Positions 11,036-24,326 of a stretch of 64,000 bases of DNA are shown here, piece by piece; the first letter of the stretch is position 1; each line of letters begins with the position of its first letter. The notes below the pieces were generated by a model. That model saw only the letters and a program-made list of their open reading frames with translations. It had not been told where the DNA came from and did no database searches. Location: contig NW_024881968.1 in NCBI RefSeq assembly GCF_019059575.1, positions 310,001 to 374,000 of the forward strand, given 5' to 3'. Source of the stretch: Amphibalanus amphitrite (taxonomy: Eukaryota; Arthropoda; Thecostraca; Balanomorpha; Balanidae). Both the position numbers and the translations under genes were made by a program.

Positions 11036-11452
11036 CCTCTCGGAAATATGTGAGGAACAACATTAACTCAATTTATTACAGAGTTACTTAGCGGTACATA
11101 GTACATACTTTTCTACGGGACGGAATATCCACAGTAAACAAACTATTCTACCACTGCATCACACATTCACGTAACAAAACAACCGGTTCTATTTCGGTGG
11201 AGTCTCCGATATCATCCATGGCTGAGCTAAGCACATTTGCGATCATTCTCGGAGAGGAATATATCCTGGCAAAGAAAACTAAACATGAATGAACTCTGTA
11301 TCAATGCTGGACAAACTTGTTTGGTTGGTTGAATGATGCTACAAATAAATATGTGCCAAGCCCAAGAAGGCGCTTGACCAGAAGCTTAACTTACACCATA
11401 CACATATGAGAGCCTAACAACTATTGGGCTAGGTATCACGAAACGCTTATCA

Positions 11453-11458
11453 TTTATT
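11453..11458 (-). terminator. Candidate polyadenylation signal of the Spätzle-like gene
   Basis: AATAAA on the minus strand, about 480 bases beyond the stop codon at 11934-11936. The 3' untranslated region between them holds short direct repeats of a CTCTCGGCGCCTTCTTGG phrase (11875-11935). Another AATAAA lies near 11070, so the site is uncertain. Confidence 0.35.
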
Positions 11459-11933
11459 CGTCTTGAGTAATTTCAATTTGAAACATGAATGATGCCAAAT
11501 GATGTCGGAAATTTCGTTCTAGCACTCGAAAAGATGCCGACCTGACAATAAGCGCAATCACACATCTAAACTATAACAAATATAGCATACCTCTGGCTTC
11601 ATATTTTGTTTACTTTGCATCGTATAACTACGCTGCTAGTAAGCTGCCGTTGTTCAGTCACACCGCCGGAAAAATGTACGCACATCTTGGTGATCGATTG
11701 CCTTCTTTGATATCCCTTAAGACCTCTAAGCACCCTCTCAGAGTCATTTCAGCGCTCTCGGCGTTCACAAAGAGCGTTTTAGCACTCTCTCATAACCTTG
11801 CAATACAGTGTCACGAAAATTACTCTCAGTGATTTCCCGGTCATCTCTCAGCAAATCCCTAGTACCCTCTCGGTGTCTTCTTCAGGCTATCGGCGCCTTC
11901 TTGGTCCCCTCTCGGCGCCTTCTTGGATCCCTC

Positions 11934-14900
11934 TCAGTGGCCGGCGGACTTTGGGGTCCGTTTTGCCGCGCGGTACTGGGCGAACACGTCGTTTTTCCAG
12001 CATTTGCAGCTGCCCGGCACCAGGAACCAGTCGTAGTAGAGACGAACCTGCCAGCAAGGGGTACGGAGTGACGTCACCAGGGGCTCTAGAAGGGGATGCA
12101 GAGAATAGAGACTGTGACATCAGGGAAGGGGTAAACATCGCAAACGGTCGTTCAGTTGAGTAAAAGACCTGGTGTACACAGCAAAGTGAGCTACGCAAGC
12201 TGAGCTATGCAAAGCACTCGTAATTGCAAAGGAAATATGCCAATTTGACGCATGTAATGTTTAGATTTTAAATCAAATTCATATAGCTAGGCATGCATCG
12301 GATCATCACGTTCGAGTAGGTAGCTCTCCCGCTAGGAGCTCCAGGCCATTCCGCTTGGAGGCATCACGGATCGTTCTCGAATTCTGCGGACGGTCGAACT
12401 CAATCAGGGGCGCAGTGACACGATAAAAACACGCCTTTCAGAGCTGGTGCCACCATTAAATCGGCTGGGACGTGCTGTATCGATTTCAGAGCGGCCCGTC
12501 CCGCGACTCCACATTGTCCAATGTCTATCACATTTCTCCCTTCTTTACCTTGGAAAGAGGAGGAGGGGGAGAGAGTGTGGGAGGAATAGGAGGGGCTCTC
12601 GCGGTGGTAATATTTGACCTCTGAGCGCCCATTGAGTCCGTCTAAGACCATTGAATGCAGCGTCCCACAGGAGCTTCTCCAGCGCCCGTTCTTTTGACCC
12701 ACGCCACCGCCGCGGGCTGGTATGGCGCCCGCGGTGCCGGGGCCATTCAGAGGTGCTTCATATCAGCAGCGGCCGGGAGAGCGGGCAGTGTCGGCAGCCT
12801 CTGAGCTCTATGGTCCACCAGGGGGGAGGGAGAGGGGTGCTCTCACGGGGCGGAGACGGCACGTAGCGCCGCATATAGCCGAACAGACGGGCCGAATCCC
12901 CAGAGCGGCCGCTGCGGTCGGATTATGACCAGGCGTGGCCGCCGACTGGCGAGCAACGAGGACCAAAATAGACTGACATAGTGGGGTATGCTGTTAGATA
13001 ATGACGTCGTTATTTTGGTGGGTCTGCTTTAGAGAAGCCTAATGTGTGAGAATAAATTACCGTGTTTAATTATTGGGAGCATGAAACTTGACTGGACTAA
13101 GGACCTCGACGATGAAGTTGACTGGTCTTGAAAGTTAAGTCATTAATGAACATCAACTTCAGCATACACGACAGGTACTTGGTCTATGAAAGGTCACAGG
13201 TCTATTTACAAAATTAACAGATCTTGAGTTTATAAATTTTCATTACGAGTGTCTCAATAGAGGCCTTATTGCATGTTACATTGTTACATTTATACCAATT
13301 CACATAAGCCACTAGTCATATTGCTGAGATTGAGATGTGAATGTGCACGATCTGATTTCTAGTCTCCATTGGTGACCTTTGGGATACCCCATCCCCCTAC
13401 CCACCGTCTCCCATTCCCACCTGATAGCAGCCCAGCTGATCTGTCCCGTCGCAGTGCTCCGCCGGCCGCCCTGCCCGCTCCTGTAGCTGGGCTGGGGCGG
13501 GGGCGGGGGCGGGCGGTTGCTGACCGCTCACAGGCGCCCGCGGCGGCGTCACAGGCGCCGCCAGGGGGAAGGTCTGGTGTGGGTAGAATAGTTCGGCGAC
13601 TAGTAGAGAGATCCACCGCGGAGAGGAGAGACATGAGCCTTCGAGAAGGTGGCAACGACTTGACCTGGGGGGCAGGGGAGGGGAGGTCAGATACGCGAGT
13701 CATACAGCAGATGACAACGACTTGCCCTGGGGGCAAGAGAGGGAGAGGTCAGGTGCGCATCCCTTCAGAAGGTGACATTTGCATGACCTGGGGGCAGGGG
13801 AGGGGGAGGTCAGGCGCACGTCCCTTCAGAAGGTGACAGTTGCATGACCTGGAGGCAAGGGACGAGAGGTCAGGGACACATTCCTCCATCAGGTGACAGT
13901 AACTCGTCCGGGAGGTGGGGGAGGGGGCACAAGTCAGTGAACAGATATCCTACGGCAGGCCATACGGTCATTACCAGTTGCCTTACACATTTTCACACTT
14001 TCTATGAGCTGTGTCACTCAACGTCTCCCTATCCGAAATTATTTTCGTCTGCCACGTGATCATCGTATCTACCTGTCATTTGGGGCTCATACTCCGCCCA
14101 TCTTTGAGAACTTGCATGTATTTATCGCCCTCTTGAGATCAAGAACGGTGATCCATTACCCGAGCAACTTCCAAACTTGCTGCATATATTGCTGCAACAT
14201 CCCTCACTTCCGCCCTGGGCTGTCGGGACCAGTCAGCTCGCCGGGGACGCTGTCAGGCCGAGCCGCGTCATTTGATTCCGCGGAAAGTGATCTTATTTCA
14301 GCTCTGGGCTCTGACAGTGCCTGGGTGAAATCCATCCGAGATCTACCAATTTTCGCTGAATGGTTTTACCGTTCGAGGAAGCGACATTCAGATGAGATGT
14401 ATGCTTCGAGAGCACTTACGTTGAAACGTTATCCATGCATACTCTACATTTGTAGAAATCGAAACCCACTCGAGTTCTCTGTACCGTACAATTAGCCTGA
14501 AGATCTTTAAACGTCTGATAGCTTGAGTGACGCCACTCCACAGTCCACAGTGAAATCAACTCCTGAGTGAAATGAACTGGATCTAGTGGAGCGTACTCAA
14601 CCAAACGGCACACAATTTTCTTCAACCAGACCTGGGCGGCCACTGAGACCGAACCGTATTCAAATCAGCCCAGCGTAAAATCCGGGACACTGTCAGACAA
14701 TGGCGCTCGCCAGCGCTCATCGCTGCTGCTGAGGCTGGCCTAATTGGTTGACAATGTGTAACCACCGAGCTGACAATGGAATTGGACGAGCTGAGATTTA
14801 AGAGAAAGACGCCGGAAGCTGCTATGTCGACCGCGAAATGGGCGGCGCAGATGTGAGACGTTTAGAGTGAATTGTACCTTGATGAGTTTTAGAATTAATA

Positions 14901-17900
14901 GCATTACGCTGCAAGCCGCGAGGTACGTTGACCTGAGTATTTTGAGTAGACACTTCGAGTAGCCAAGGGCGCTTAGGAGAAATGAGACTTTCCGGAACGC
15001 TAAAATGTCTCAAGATTAGCGTTCACTGTCCTCATAATTAATCAATCTTTGGATAAGTGAATCAACTGGTTTGCTATTCATTTCAAAGCACGCTACCTAT
15101 CGCAAACGATTAAACAATACACTGAACGTTATAATGAATCTACCTATATTTATAATGAATCTGAAAGGTATAATATTGTGTAATCTCGCGTAATTCCCAG
15201 ACCGCTAAAATACTATTTTACTTCCAAAATACCATTTGAACTTCCAAGCCCCAATCAGGCCCTTTGACCCCACTCACACGCAGCTGGTGACCTCAATGGT
15301 CTGAGTGAAGTACCCTTCGTGAGGAATCTGCACCACGTAACGCCAAATCCCCTCGTAGTTCCGAGCGAACACCGGCGTCACGTAGTCGACCACCGAAGGA
15401 CACGGGGTCAGCGGCGCGTCTCCCGAGGTCAGGTCAGGGGATGACCTCTGGCTGACCTCTTCGTCAGAGTCCCCGCCGCCGCCGCCGCCGCCCGACCAGC
15501 CCCTGAACAGGGTGCAGAATCTGAGGGAGAGAGAGAGAAGGGTTATATTAGTGCTGTAGGGTTACATACTCACTAAATAACGCGCAAATTATGATCTAAA
15601 ATTATTGCAAATATTAATGCACCATAAGCTAAGATTCTCTACACAAATATTTTATTTCACATTTTTTTACGGTGAAGGCTATCGGTGTTACGATTCCACG
15701 AAGACAGGGCATATTAACAATCAGAATCCGCTTGAAATACAACATCATTCTCAAAAAGTTATTTCGGTGAAAATTAATGCACTGATTAGTGACAAGTTGG
15801 TACGCAGCACTTTATGTATAAGTAAGAAAAACAAACAAACAGATAACCGTTCTTTTGGTAGGTCACATTCATCCAACATCCTATAAACACAAATACGGCA
15901 TTCCTGATCAGTTTAACTATTATTCAGATGATGTTTCCCGGATAATCAAATCCCCGGGGAGGCCCCACCCTGACCACGGCCAACACCTGTCGGGGCACAC
16001 CGCCCGGGGCGGTCGTCCGGTCGGCGGCTCTGATTGGTCGAACGTCACGTGCCCCGGGGGCAGGCAGAGGCAGTCAGCTGACTCCCGTACCGCCCGCGGA
16101 GAGATCAATAGCGCCTCCCGGGGGGGGGGGGGGGGGCAACAGGTGCGTAGCCCGGAGACAGGGTCAGGGGGATAGAATGCAGAGAAAACTGGTGAACAGG
16201 CAGAGTACTCGTATTCTTGTCAATGGGCCATGGGGACTGGATACATATAAATGATCTCCTTAACCGTACCCAAATACAGCAATCTGTGGTGGCCCGTAAG
16301 CCGAAATACCTATTACCTATTACCTCTATTACCAATGGTATTACGTTAGATAGGTTCTTCCAAAGTTGCATTAGGGTATGTTTGTTGCGGTTCCACTATT
16401 TAAACCATTTACTCCTGCATCAATAGCCGCTAGCATTTGACGAATAAATCGGTAACAGTAAAGGGCAAAGAGGTAGGTGCGTCAGTCGTCACTGAGCTTC
16501 AAAATGACGTCAACCCTTATTTCTCTTTCATTTAAGTTTGTACCAGATTGGCAGCTCAGATAGGTACACATTACACAATCAGCCCAACTCCGAAATGAGC
16601 CATCGAAGTTGAACAGTCAGCTACTGAAGCCCGAGTGACGTCATAGCTGACGGCAGCATCGATTTCGGAGCGGACTGTCGTGAGCCTGTGACGTCACAAG
16701 ACCGAACGGGAGCTAATGGGGAGCATCCGTCAATGTCCCGACCCTGTGGGAGGATATTGGTCGGGCTGCTTCTCTAATGTCCACAGAATCAATAACGCAA
16801 ACCTCTTGTTTGAGTGTTTCGAAGATAAATTGCCGGCAGTTGTGAAGATCAAATTCTAACCGGAGACGAAAACCAAGCAAACGTGCAACATAAGCACAAT
16901 GGGTGATTGGTTTGCAAGCAATGAACTTTTGATACGGCTTATCATAATACCGTTTAACGTATATGGTAGGAATCCGGATGAATTTAAGACTACGCTCAAA
17001 GTTCATTAATCTCCGCCCCAGTGGGGGGGGGGGGCATATGTTACCACCCTGTCGCGTTTTTTTTTTTGCGTGTGAATAAAAAACCGCGGCGCGTAGCGCC
17101 GCGCCGCTTGGGGTAGCTTTTGGTACATCAATTATCAATTTTGGACAATGTGTGAGTGAAATTTTTGACCCCAGATCATGTCAGGTCAGGTCACCAGGTT
17201 AAGTTAACTGACCAAGCCTAAAAAAAGTTTGCAATCACGTCCAGCCTGCAGTGTTTGTCAGAAAGGTTTTAAACTTGATGGATTGCATGCTGTTATGGGC
17301 GCCTACAATTTGTATATCTCGGATTTTTTTTATATCCGTGACCTAAGGTCAGGTCAGTGGCGTGACCTTTCCATTACAAGTCAATGGAGAAAAATGAAAA
17401 TACCTCTAGATCTGTGTGTACGCATAGGAACAGTTCAAATATTTCAGAATCACAATGATTTGGACCACCCGTGATGACCTTGGTGTCATTTTTTGCTGAT
17501 AGCCTCTAGAAAGGTCATCCGAGGTCATTTGAGGCTACAAGCATACAGGCGCGTAACCACCACTGGGGACACTGGGGACCGGTCCCCAGTAACTTTTGGG
17601 TTACTGGGGACCGTCCCCAGTAAAACCGACGACCTCAATTTGCTTGAATAGCCAATTATTGTCTCTAAATCGACGTGAAGAGTAATATGTAGTCAACGGA
17701 AAACAAAACTGGATGTTTTGCTTAGCCAGCGCCCGGGTGGGCCTCTCAACCAACTTAGCCTTGGTGGTGGTGGGGGGGGGGGGCTTTTTGGCCACACCAG
17801 ATTACCTAAGCAAGCTAGAAAGACGCGGTAGGAAGCAGCAGATAGCTCGCTACAGTATCTTTCAGAATTACCTATGTCATTTTTGATCAAGTCATCGCTC

Positions 17901-20276
17901 AGGTCACTGGAGGTCACCAAAGGTAAAATTTTCACAAACTTTTATTCCCAATTTTGACAACTTTTCACAAATCGGCGCATACGTCAGGAACCAATAGAGC
18001 TGCAGTGCTGCGGGAAAGCGCATTCGATAGCTTTTTCAAAGACCTTTCTGAGCAATGTTCTCAGCTTTGACCTAAGGTCAACGGTTTAGCTTCCAGGTTG
18101 GCGTTTTGCGGGAAAGGTTTTTGTATCATAACTTTTGACTCAAAAATTGCATGGCGCTGATTTTACCGGCATCGCGTTGGTCTCCTCGAGACGCATGGAA
18201 GGAAAAGGTCATGTTGCATGTCATGCGATTGGTATTGTTGAGTTGAACACATCCATGGTGTTTGCGCTCTAACATGTTTCTACCTAAAGTAATGGTAAAA
18301 AACTGTTGGAGATCTTTCATGACCTGAGATGATCTCAGAGGCATAGAAGGGGTCACAGGTGCAATTTTCTGGTTCAGTGTGTCATGTTTACCTGTGTCGG
18401 TGCGCGCCGCGGTTGTGCTTACACGCGCAACAACAAAAAAAAAAAAATGGCAGGTGTGGCCAAAAACGCCCCCCACCCCCTCCTCCACACACTCGGGCGA
18501 AGGCTGATCCTGAAATATTATATTTGGTCTTCGCGGCCTTCCATGTGGTCCCCAGTAACTTCGGACTCGTGGTTACGCGCCTGCAAGCATATTTTTGCCA
18601 ATAACTCGCGATTGGAAAGAGATAGAACGCTGGGGATGGTCTCATTGTGTTTGTCTTGTTGAGACGCATCGAATGATATACAACATTACCTTTTCCGGTC
18701 AGGTCATGACCGTGACCTGAGGTCAAATTATAGTTCATTCGACGCGTCTCGGCGAGAGGAACACGATTCTGGCAATATAAATGTCGTGGCTTTTTGTAGT
18801 CGAAAGTTATTGTCGAAAAACACTTTTCTTAAAAACAGCTATTTTTGGAGTTTTTGCCCTCTGGAGGCTAAACCGTTGACCTAAGGTCAATTTTGATAAT
18901 GACCTTATCAAAAGAAGAGCTCAAAAGCTATCGATTGCTGTTCCCTGCGTTTTTTTAGCTACCATAGTTCCTGAGATAACGGCATGTTTTCTGAAAAATA
19001 TAATGACAATTGGCAAATTTTGACCTTTGATGACCTCTGGTGACCCCAATATTGCTCTAAGATGAAAAATGACTGAAATACTTTCAAACGTACGCATTAA
19101 GAGCTATCGACTGCTTTTTACCGCGTCTTTCTAGCCCTCTTAGTTTTTGAGTTAGAGGTGGGTGGTAACATATGCCCCCTCCCCCCTCCCCCACTAGGGC
19201 GAAGTTGGCCGAGACCGCCACTGGGGCGCGGGTTAAACTAAATACAATGGAGGACTTGTTTTCTTCCAGTTCCTGTTTCGTCCACGTTCAAAAGCAATTG
19301 GGTAAGTTTCTTGGCACCGATGCATTTACAGTAAACAGCGCGTCTTTCGATTAATTCAACGACCGGTGTAGGTAATAGGTATGTCTTTTTAAGATCATAA
19401 GATAATATTTCTCGCTGAGCAGGACAAAAGAGCGAAACTGTGGAATGCTAGGGTCACGTAATCAGAAATAGCCAAGCCCGAACAGAGTCTAGTATGAAAA
19501 GCATTGCAAACATTGTAGCAGAGCATAGCTATAGCTCAGAAGTTGTGAAGACAAACACAGTTTTGCCTGGGTAGCCTGGCTTTGACAAGGCCCGATCTTT
19601 CAGCAAAAGTTAGGAATCCCTGACGCAAACTATTGTTGCATTGGATAACGTTGCAGGCATACGAAATAATGCATGCATATTGCATCTCCTGCTTTTTCAA
19701 CGCTAAGATGCATGTCTGCTGAAGGCTGAGATGGAACTTAGAAATGCTTTTTAGGGATGGAAGCATTACGTAAAGAAACAGTCCCTATGCATAAAGCTTT
19801 GAGTGTACCACTCCAGTTGGTGTAATGTAACATTTGAGATATCATAATTACCGTCAAATACTCACACGCCCCAGTTGGTGTCGCAGAATCCGCGGCTGTT
19901 CCTCGCCGGCTCCTCGTCTCCAGCGTCCGCCTTCGGCTGACCTTGACCTTGACCTTGACCTTCAGCCGAGCGCCGACCGCGGCCGCGCTTAGCAAACAGA
20001 CCGTTTGATTGCCTGCAACAGTTGTCCCATGTCAAACAATGCGAAACAAACAGTAATAACATGAGGATTCCTTGGCGGGACAGGGAGGGGTAAGAGAGGG
20101 GATGTCTACAATGCACCAACTTACTTTTGTGTTAGTTTTTTTTTTGCATTTGCATCCATCTGCCTTGGCCAGCAATTACTATTTTCTATCTCCTCTTGCT
20201 TTCTCGTTCCTGCTTCATCTCCCTCCATCCTTTCCCTCTCTCTTTCTCCCCCTCTCTCTCTTCTCTCATCTCCCTC

Positions 20277-20327
<51 letters not shown>

Positions 20328-20355
20328 GTCTCTCTGTCTGTCTCTCTCTCTCTCT

Positions 20356-20436
<81 letters not shown>

Positions 20437-23400
20437 CTTCACCAGTAGCGTCACCCATCGGCCCACCTTCTCTCACCATTGAGCCGCATGCCATGCATTA
20501 TGTATTGTGAGGGAGGCACCCGACCAGCGCCCCCGTGACGGGGTCAAAGGTCACAGACAGGTCACCGTCGGGCGGGGTCAGGGGTCACAGGGGACGCGCT
20601 GGAGGCGGCCGATAACGCAGCGGGTAGCGGGAATGGTCGTGGGATTTGCGACCAATAAAATGGGCCTGAAACGGCTGGGTGGCTATTGTAGAAACTATAC
20701 ATGAAGTTCGGGTACGTCTTGACGTTTGTTCATCGTAGAGTATGTGCCGCGGCTACAATGCATGACTATTGGGTGTTGAATTATTAACTGTGCTTTATAC
20801 TTGAAACTCAGGACAATGCTCACAAGACTTAACCTCAATTGCTTCTAAATCAATGCCAGAAACCGACGCCTACAATATGTATACCAACCGTCAAGAGTAG
20901 CACCAACGCAGTCTAACAAGGATCTCAATTCTCAGCACTCCGAAGTGTCTTCAAAATGTCCCCAATATTGCGCCACAAATGTCCCCAGAACAGCGCCAAA
21001 ATTGCCTCATATTGACAGCAGACGGTGCTGACCATCACCATCAACTTTATCACCATCACCATCTGGGGCCATCTGACTGGACATTTGGCCGCCTAACTTT
21101 GCTCGCTCCAAGGCCCGCTGGCTCCTCTGGGTGCGGCGCAACAGGTGACCAACTCGAGGGGAAGTCGCCGCTCAGCCGTCAACTTTCCTCGTCCTCAGAG
21201 AAATAAGAGAGGTCCCAGACAAAAGCGCAAAAGTGCTAACCATTACTGACGAGGGTGGTGCAGTCGCTAGGGCGTGAAAATGATAACAACGAGGGTAGCG
21301 AAACAAATCATGCTACATAATTTCTTAGGAAGATTGATTTGATATTCTGAAGCTGTTCGTTGGAGCAACAAGTTGCCGCTATGTCTGAGTCGTTTTCTGT
21401 TATAGAGCTGTCTGCTCATATTTGTGGCAATTGAGAGAAGTAGCACGGTGACAAAAATAATTCAGACTCGTATTTGTAGAAGGCACATATGTAACATTTG
21501 CTTTTTGCCGTGTTCATACAATGATATTACTTTAGAGGGGCGATGTGACAATCATAACCTGAAGGACTGAGTTCACCCGTCTCCTGCACTTCCCACATGA
21601 TGTTTATCGCTCGACGAAGGAAATTGAAGACACGACGGACATTCATGTTGACTGTTGGGAAGTTTCGACACATTGCCTTAGGAATTATCACAACCACGGC
21701 GCCTTGCCGCTTGACTGCATAAGACACCGCTCTATTGATTTTGTATAAATTTAACACGCTGATAGAAGAATCCTGATCGAGAGAAAATGTTGACTGATCA
21801 ATTTAACCATTGCATCACAAGAGCCCATAACACAATGCAGAGTAGCACAGCAAGCAGAGACCATAGCAAATATTCAACAAGATTCGTGTTGACATTCAGC
21901 CAAATCATTGATTTGAGTACTTACGCGTGGTGTTTGATTTTGCTCGGCTTCTGGAACCGTGCCACTTTGGGCAGTGTCGGGTCCTTCTTCAGAATGGGAA
22001 GAGTCGAGCCGAAAAACTCCAACGATTTGTTCTTGATTAGCTCGCTGTGAATAGAGAGAGATAGTTGATCATTTTGATTGGTTAGGCACTAGGCAGTGCA
22101 CCAGAGTCAAGTGGTTTCAGGTTTGTGCGTCAAATTGCTGGAGCTCTATGTAAACTTGGACAAACTGAACACAGCACACCATACCCCCACATGGCCATGG
22201 GAGAAACTGTTACGTCACTGATGACGTCACCGGCCCGCCGCCGGGCCGGACCGCCGCTGGAGCGGTTCCTGCCGGTCCGCCTGCCCGCCCGGTTACACAT
22301 GTACTGATACTTGCGCAAGCACAATGATAAGGAAATAATTGACCGTGGTGGTGCAGGCGGGCTTTTGGCTGGTTTGAAGTGTCCGCCTCGGTGATTGCTG
22401 TAGTTTCATTCGCTTACAGCTAAGAGAAATATCTTTCCATGGCCGTCGCTTCCAAAATATCGTCCAAATAGTGTTTTGGTCGGTCGTGGGTTCGAATCTC
22501 AGCGGCGCGATCGACTGGAATCGCTTTTTACGTTTTTGTTTTACTCCACTCCCAGTTAGTTAGTTACTTCTGAATGAGCATCGGCCCCAGATATTCACGA
22601 CTGAAACCTTATGCCACTGGCTGAAACCTAACTTTTTATATCGCTGTCTCGGCATATTACACCCCTGTCTATAACAGGCCCATGTAACAAATTCCATAAA
22701 TAAAGCCCTCCACACCACCCGGGCTGGTTGCTATGTGACCGCACCGACCCGACCCGACGACGCACGCTCTGTTGACCGTGCTGTCCAATTTGGTGGTGCG
22801 GGGCCGATTATCGGAGGCCATAGTTTGTGTCCCCATGGAGGGAGATTGATTGGATAGGGCCGAGCCCTGGACAGACGGCGGTGGTGTCGAACAACACGAC
22901 TCAGGGGGTGGGTGGGGGGGGGGGACTGAGGTTCTAGAAATACGGAAATAAAATTCAATTAAACTTGTTTATTTTTCGTTTACTGTTCAGTGTACACAGT
23001 AACATGCTGAGTGATTTCTGGAAAAAATAATTATTTGAAATAAATAGGGTGTGAAATTGAATTGATGAAAGCACCTAATATTCACAGTTAGTTACTTTCA
23101 TTTCGTTTGGATTGTTCTCATTTCCAAGCGCCCATATGCGTAATTTCCGCTGATATTAGTTGCGAATAGCCAGCGACTATACTCCAACACGATGGGTATT
23201 TCAAACTGTCAGCTATGAACTGTTAGCGATGTTGATGAATTCATTAGCGAGAATGTGAATTAGAAATGGAACTATCAAGCCCATGGTGTTGGAACATTGG
23301 GCCGTACATAATTCAGGCATGGGTGGCACACAATTTCAGCATCATTCTGAAGTTCTTGTGACGGTAATGCTACAGTGGGTTGCTGCCATAAGTGGGTCGT

Positions 23401-24229
23401 AAAACGCCACCCGGACCGAGTCGTGTTAAATATTAGTGTCAGATTGGGTTTGGATTTTGACAGGCATATCTTCAGTCCTGGTTTGCTTGGGCAAGCATAC
23501 TTTTGTCTGGATACGTTTAGATGCATCGGTTTAAGCGAGGCAACATATACAATAGGCTGCGCAGTACTTACACATGCAGACCTATTAATTCCCCTCTAAG
23601 CCATATCCTCGTTTCACATAAGCCGACTATCGACTGTATAATTGATGTTCTAATTAACTGACTGATTTCCCGCCCCGCTCCTGCGTACAAAGGGTAGGCA
23701 TGTCCGTCGAATCCCTCAGGCTGGATGGGGTTCTTGGGCAGTTTTCCTGTCTGAAGGTCTCCGCACAGCGTCTCCGAGAGGCGCATGTCCTCCTTTGGCG
23801 AGTCCAGGCCTGCGGGCAGAGAAGAAGAAAAATGTTAGAAGGAGGAAGAAACAACAAGCCACCAACCTCAATGATTTGATGATGTCGAAAAATGTCTCAA
23901 CGCTTAAGTCAATTAAAGCCATTATTTATATAACTCATGCAGATTTGTTGTGTTTTTGTTCAATCAATTTTCAGATGCATCGACTGGGTGTTAAATATAG
24001 CGTTAATGCATTGTCATCCGTCTGTTGTGTTCTTGCCTCCGGAAATGTCCGCATAACTCTCGGGTATTTCAAAGTCCTATGAGGTGATGGACAAGCAGGT
24101 CACGTAGTGAAACGCTACTCAAGAGCTCTCCCTAAACGAACGCCGTTTTACCAATGGCACTGGTGTTTTGAGTTTATTTATTTACGCTTGATGCAGTGGC
24201 AGCTATATTCAGCATGACGATAACCAGCG

Positions 24230-24326
<97 letters not shown>

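Larger units (their letters stand above)
17006..19236. mobile_element. TTAA-flanked piggyBac-type MITE, copy H (host of a nested insertion)
   Basis: TTAA at both edges. The left end reads TTAATCTCCGCCCCAGTGGG and the right end, reverse-complemented, TTAACCCGCGCCCCAGTGG with a second CCCTAGTGGGG block after a long spacer. The subterminal palindromes contain CATATGTTACCACC. Without the nested insertion (17546-18583 plus one target copy) the element is about 1.19 kb, the same size as copies A and B. Orientation is opposite to A (long-spacer end on the right). The core holds TGACCT/AGGTCA motifs and a CCATTACAAGTCAATGG box. It lies in intron 5 of the Spätzle-like gene. Confidence 0.85.

Noticed and set aside
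13369..13836. Plus-strand 155-codon frame
   Set aside because: It is antisense to exon 7 of the Spätzle-like gene and then runs into the minisatellite; open because of GC-rich repeat sequence.
21030..21062. CACCATCACCAT patch as a CRISPR or coding His repeat
   Set aside because: Too short, no regular spacers and no reading frame with splice support. No CRISPR arrays are expected or seen in this eukaryotic window.
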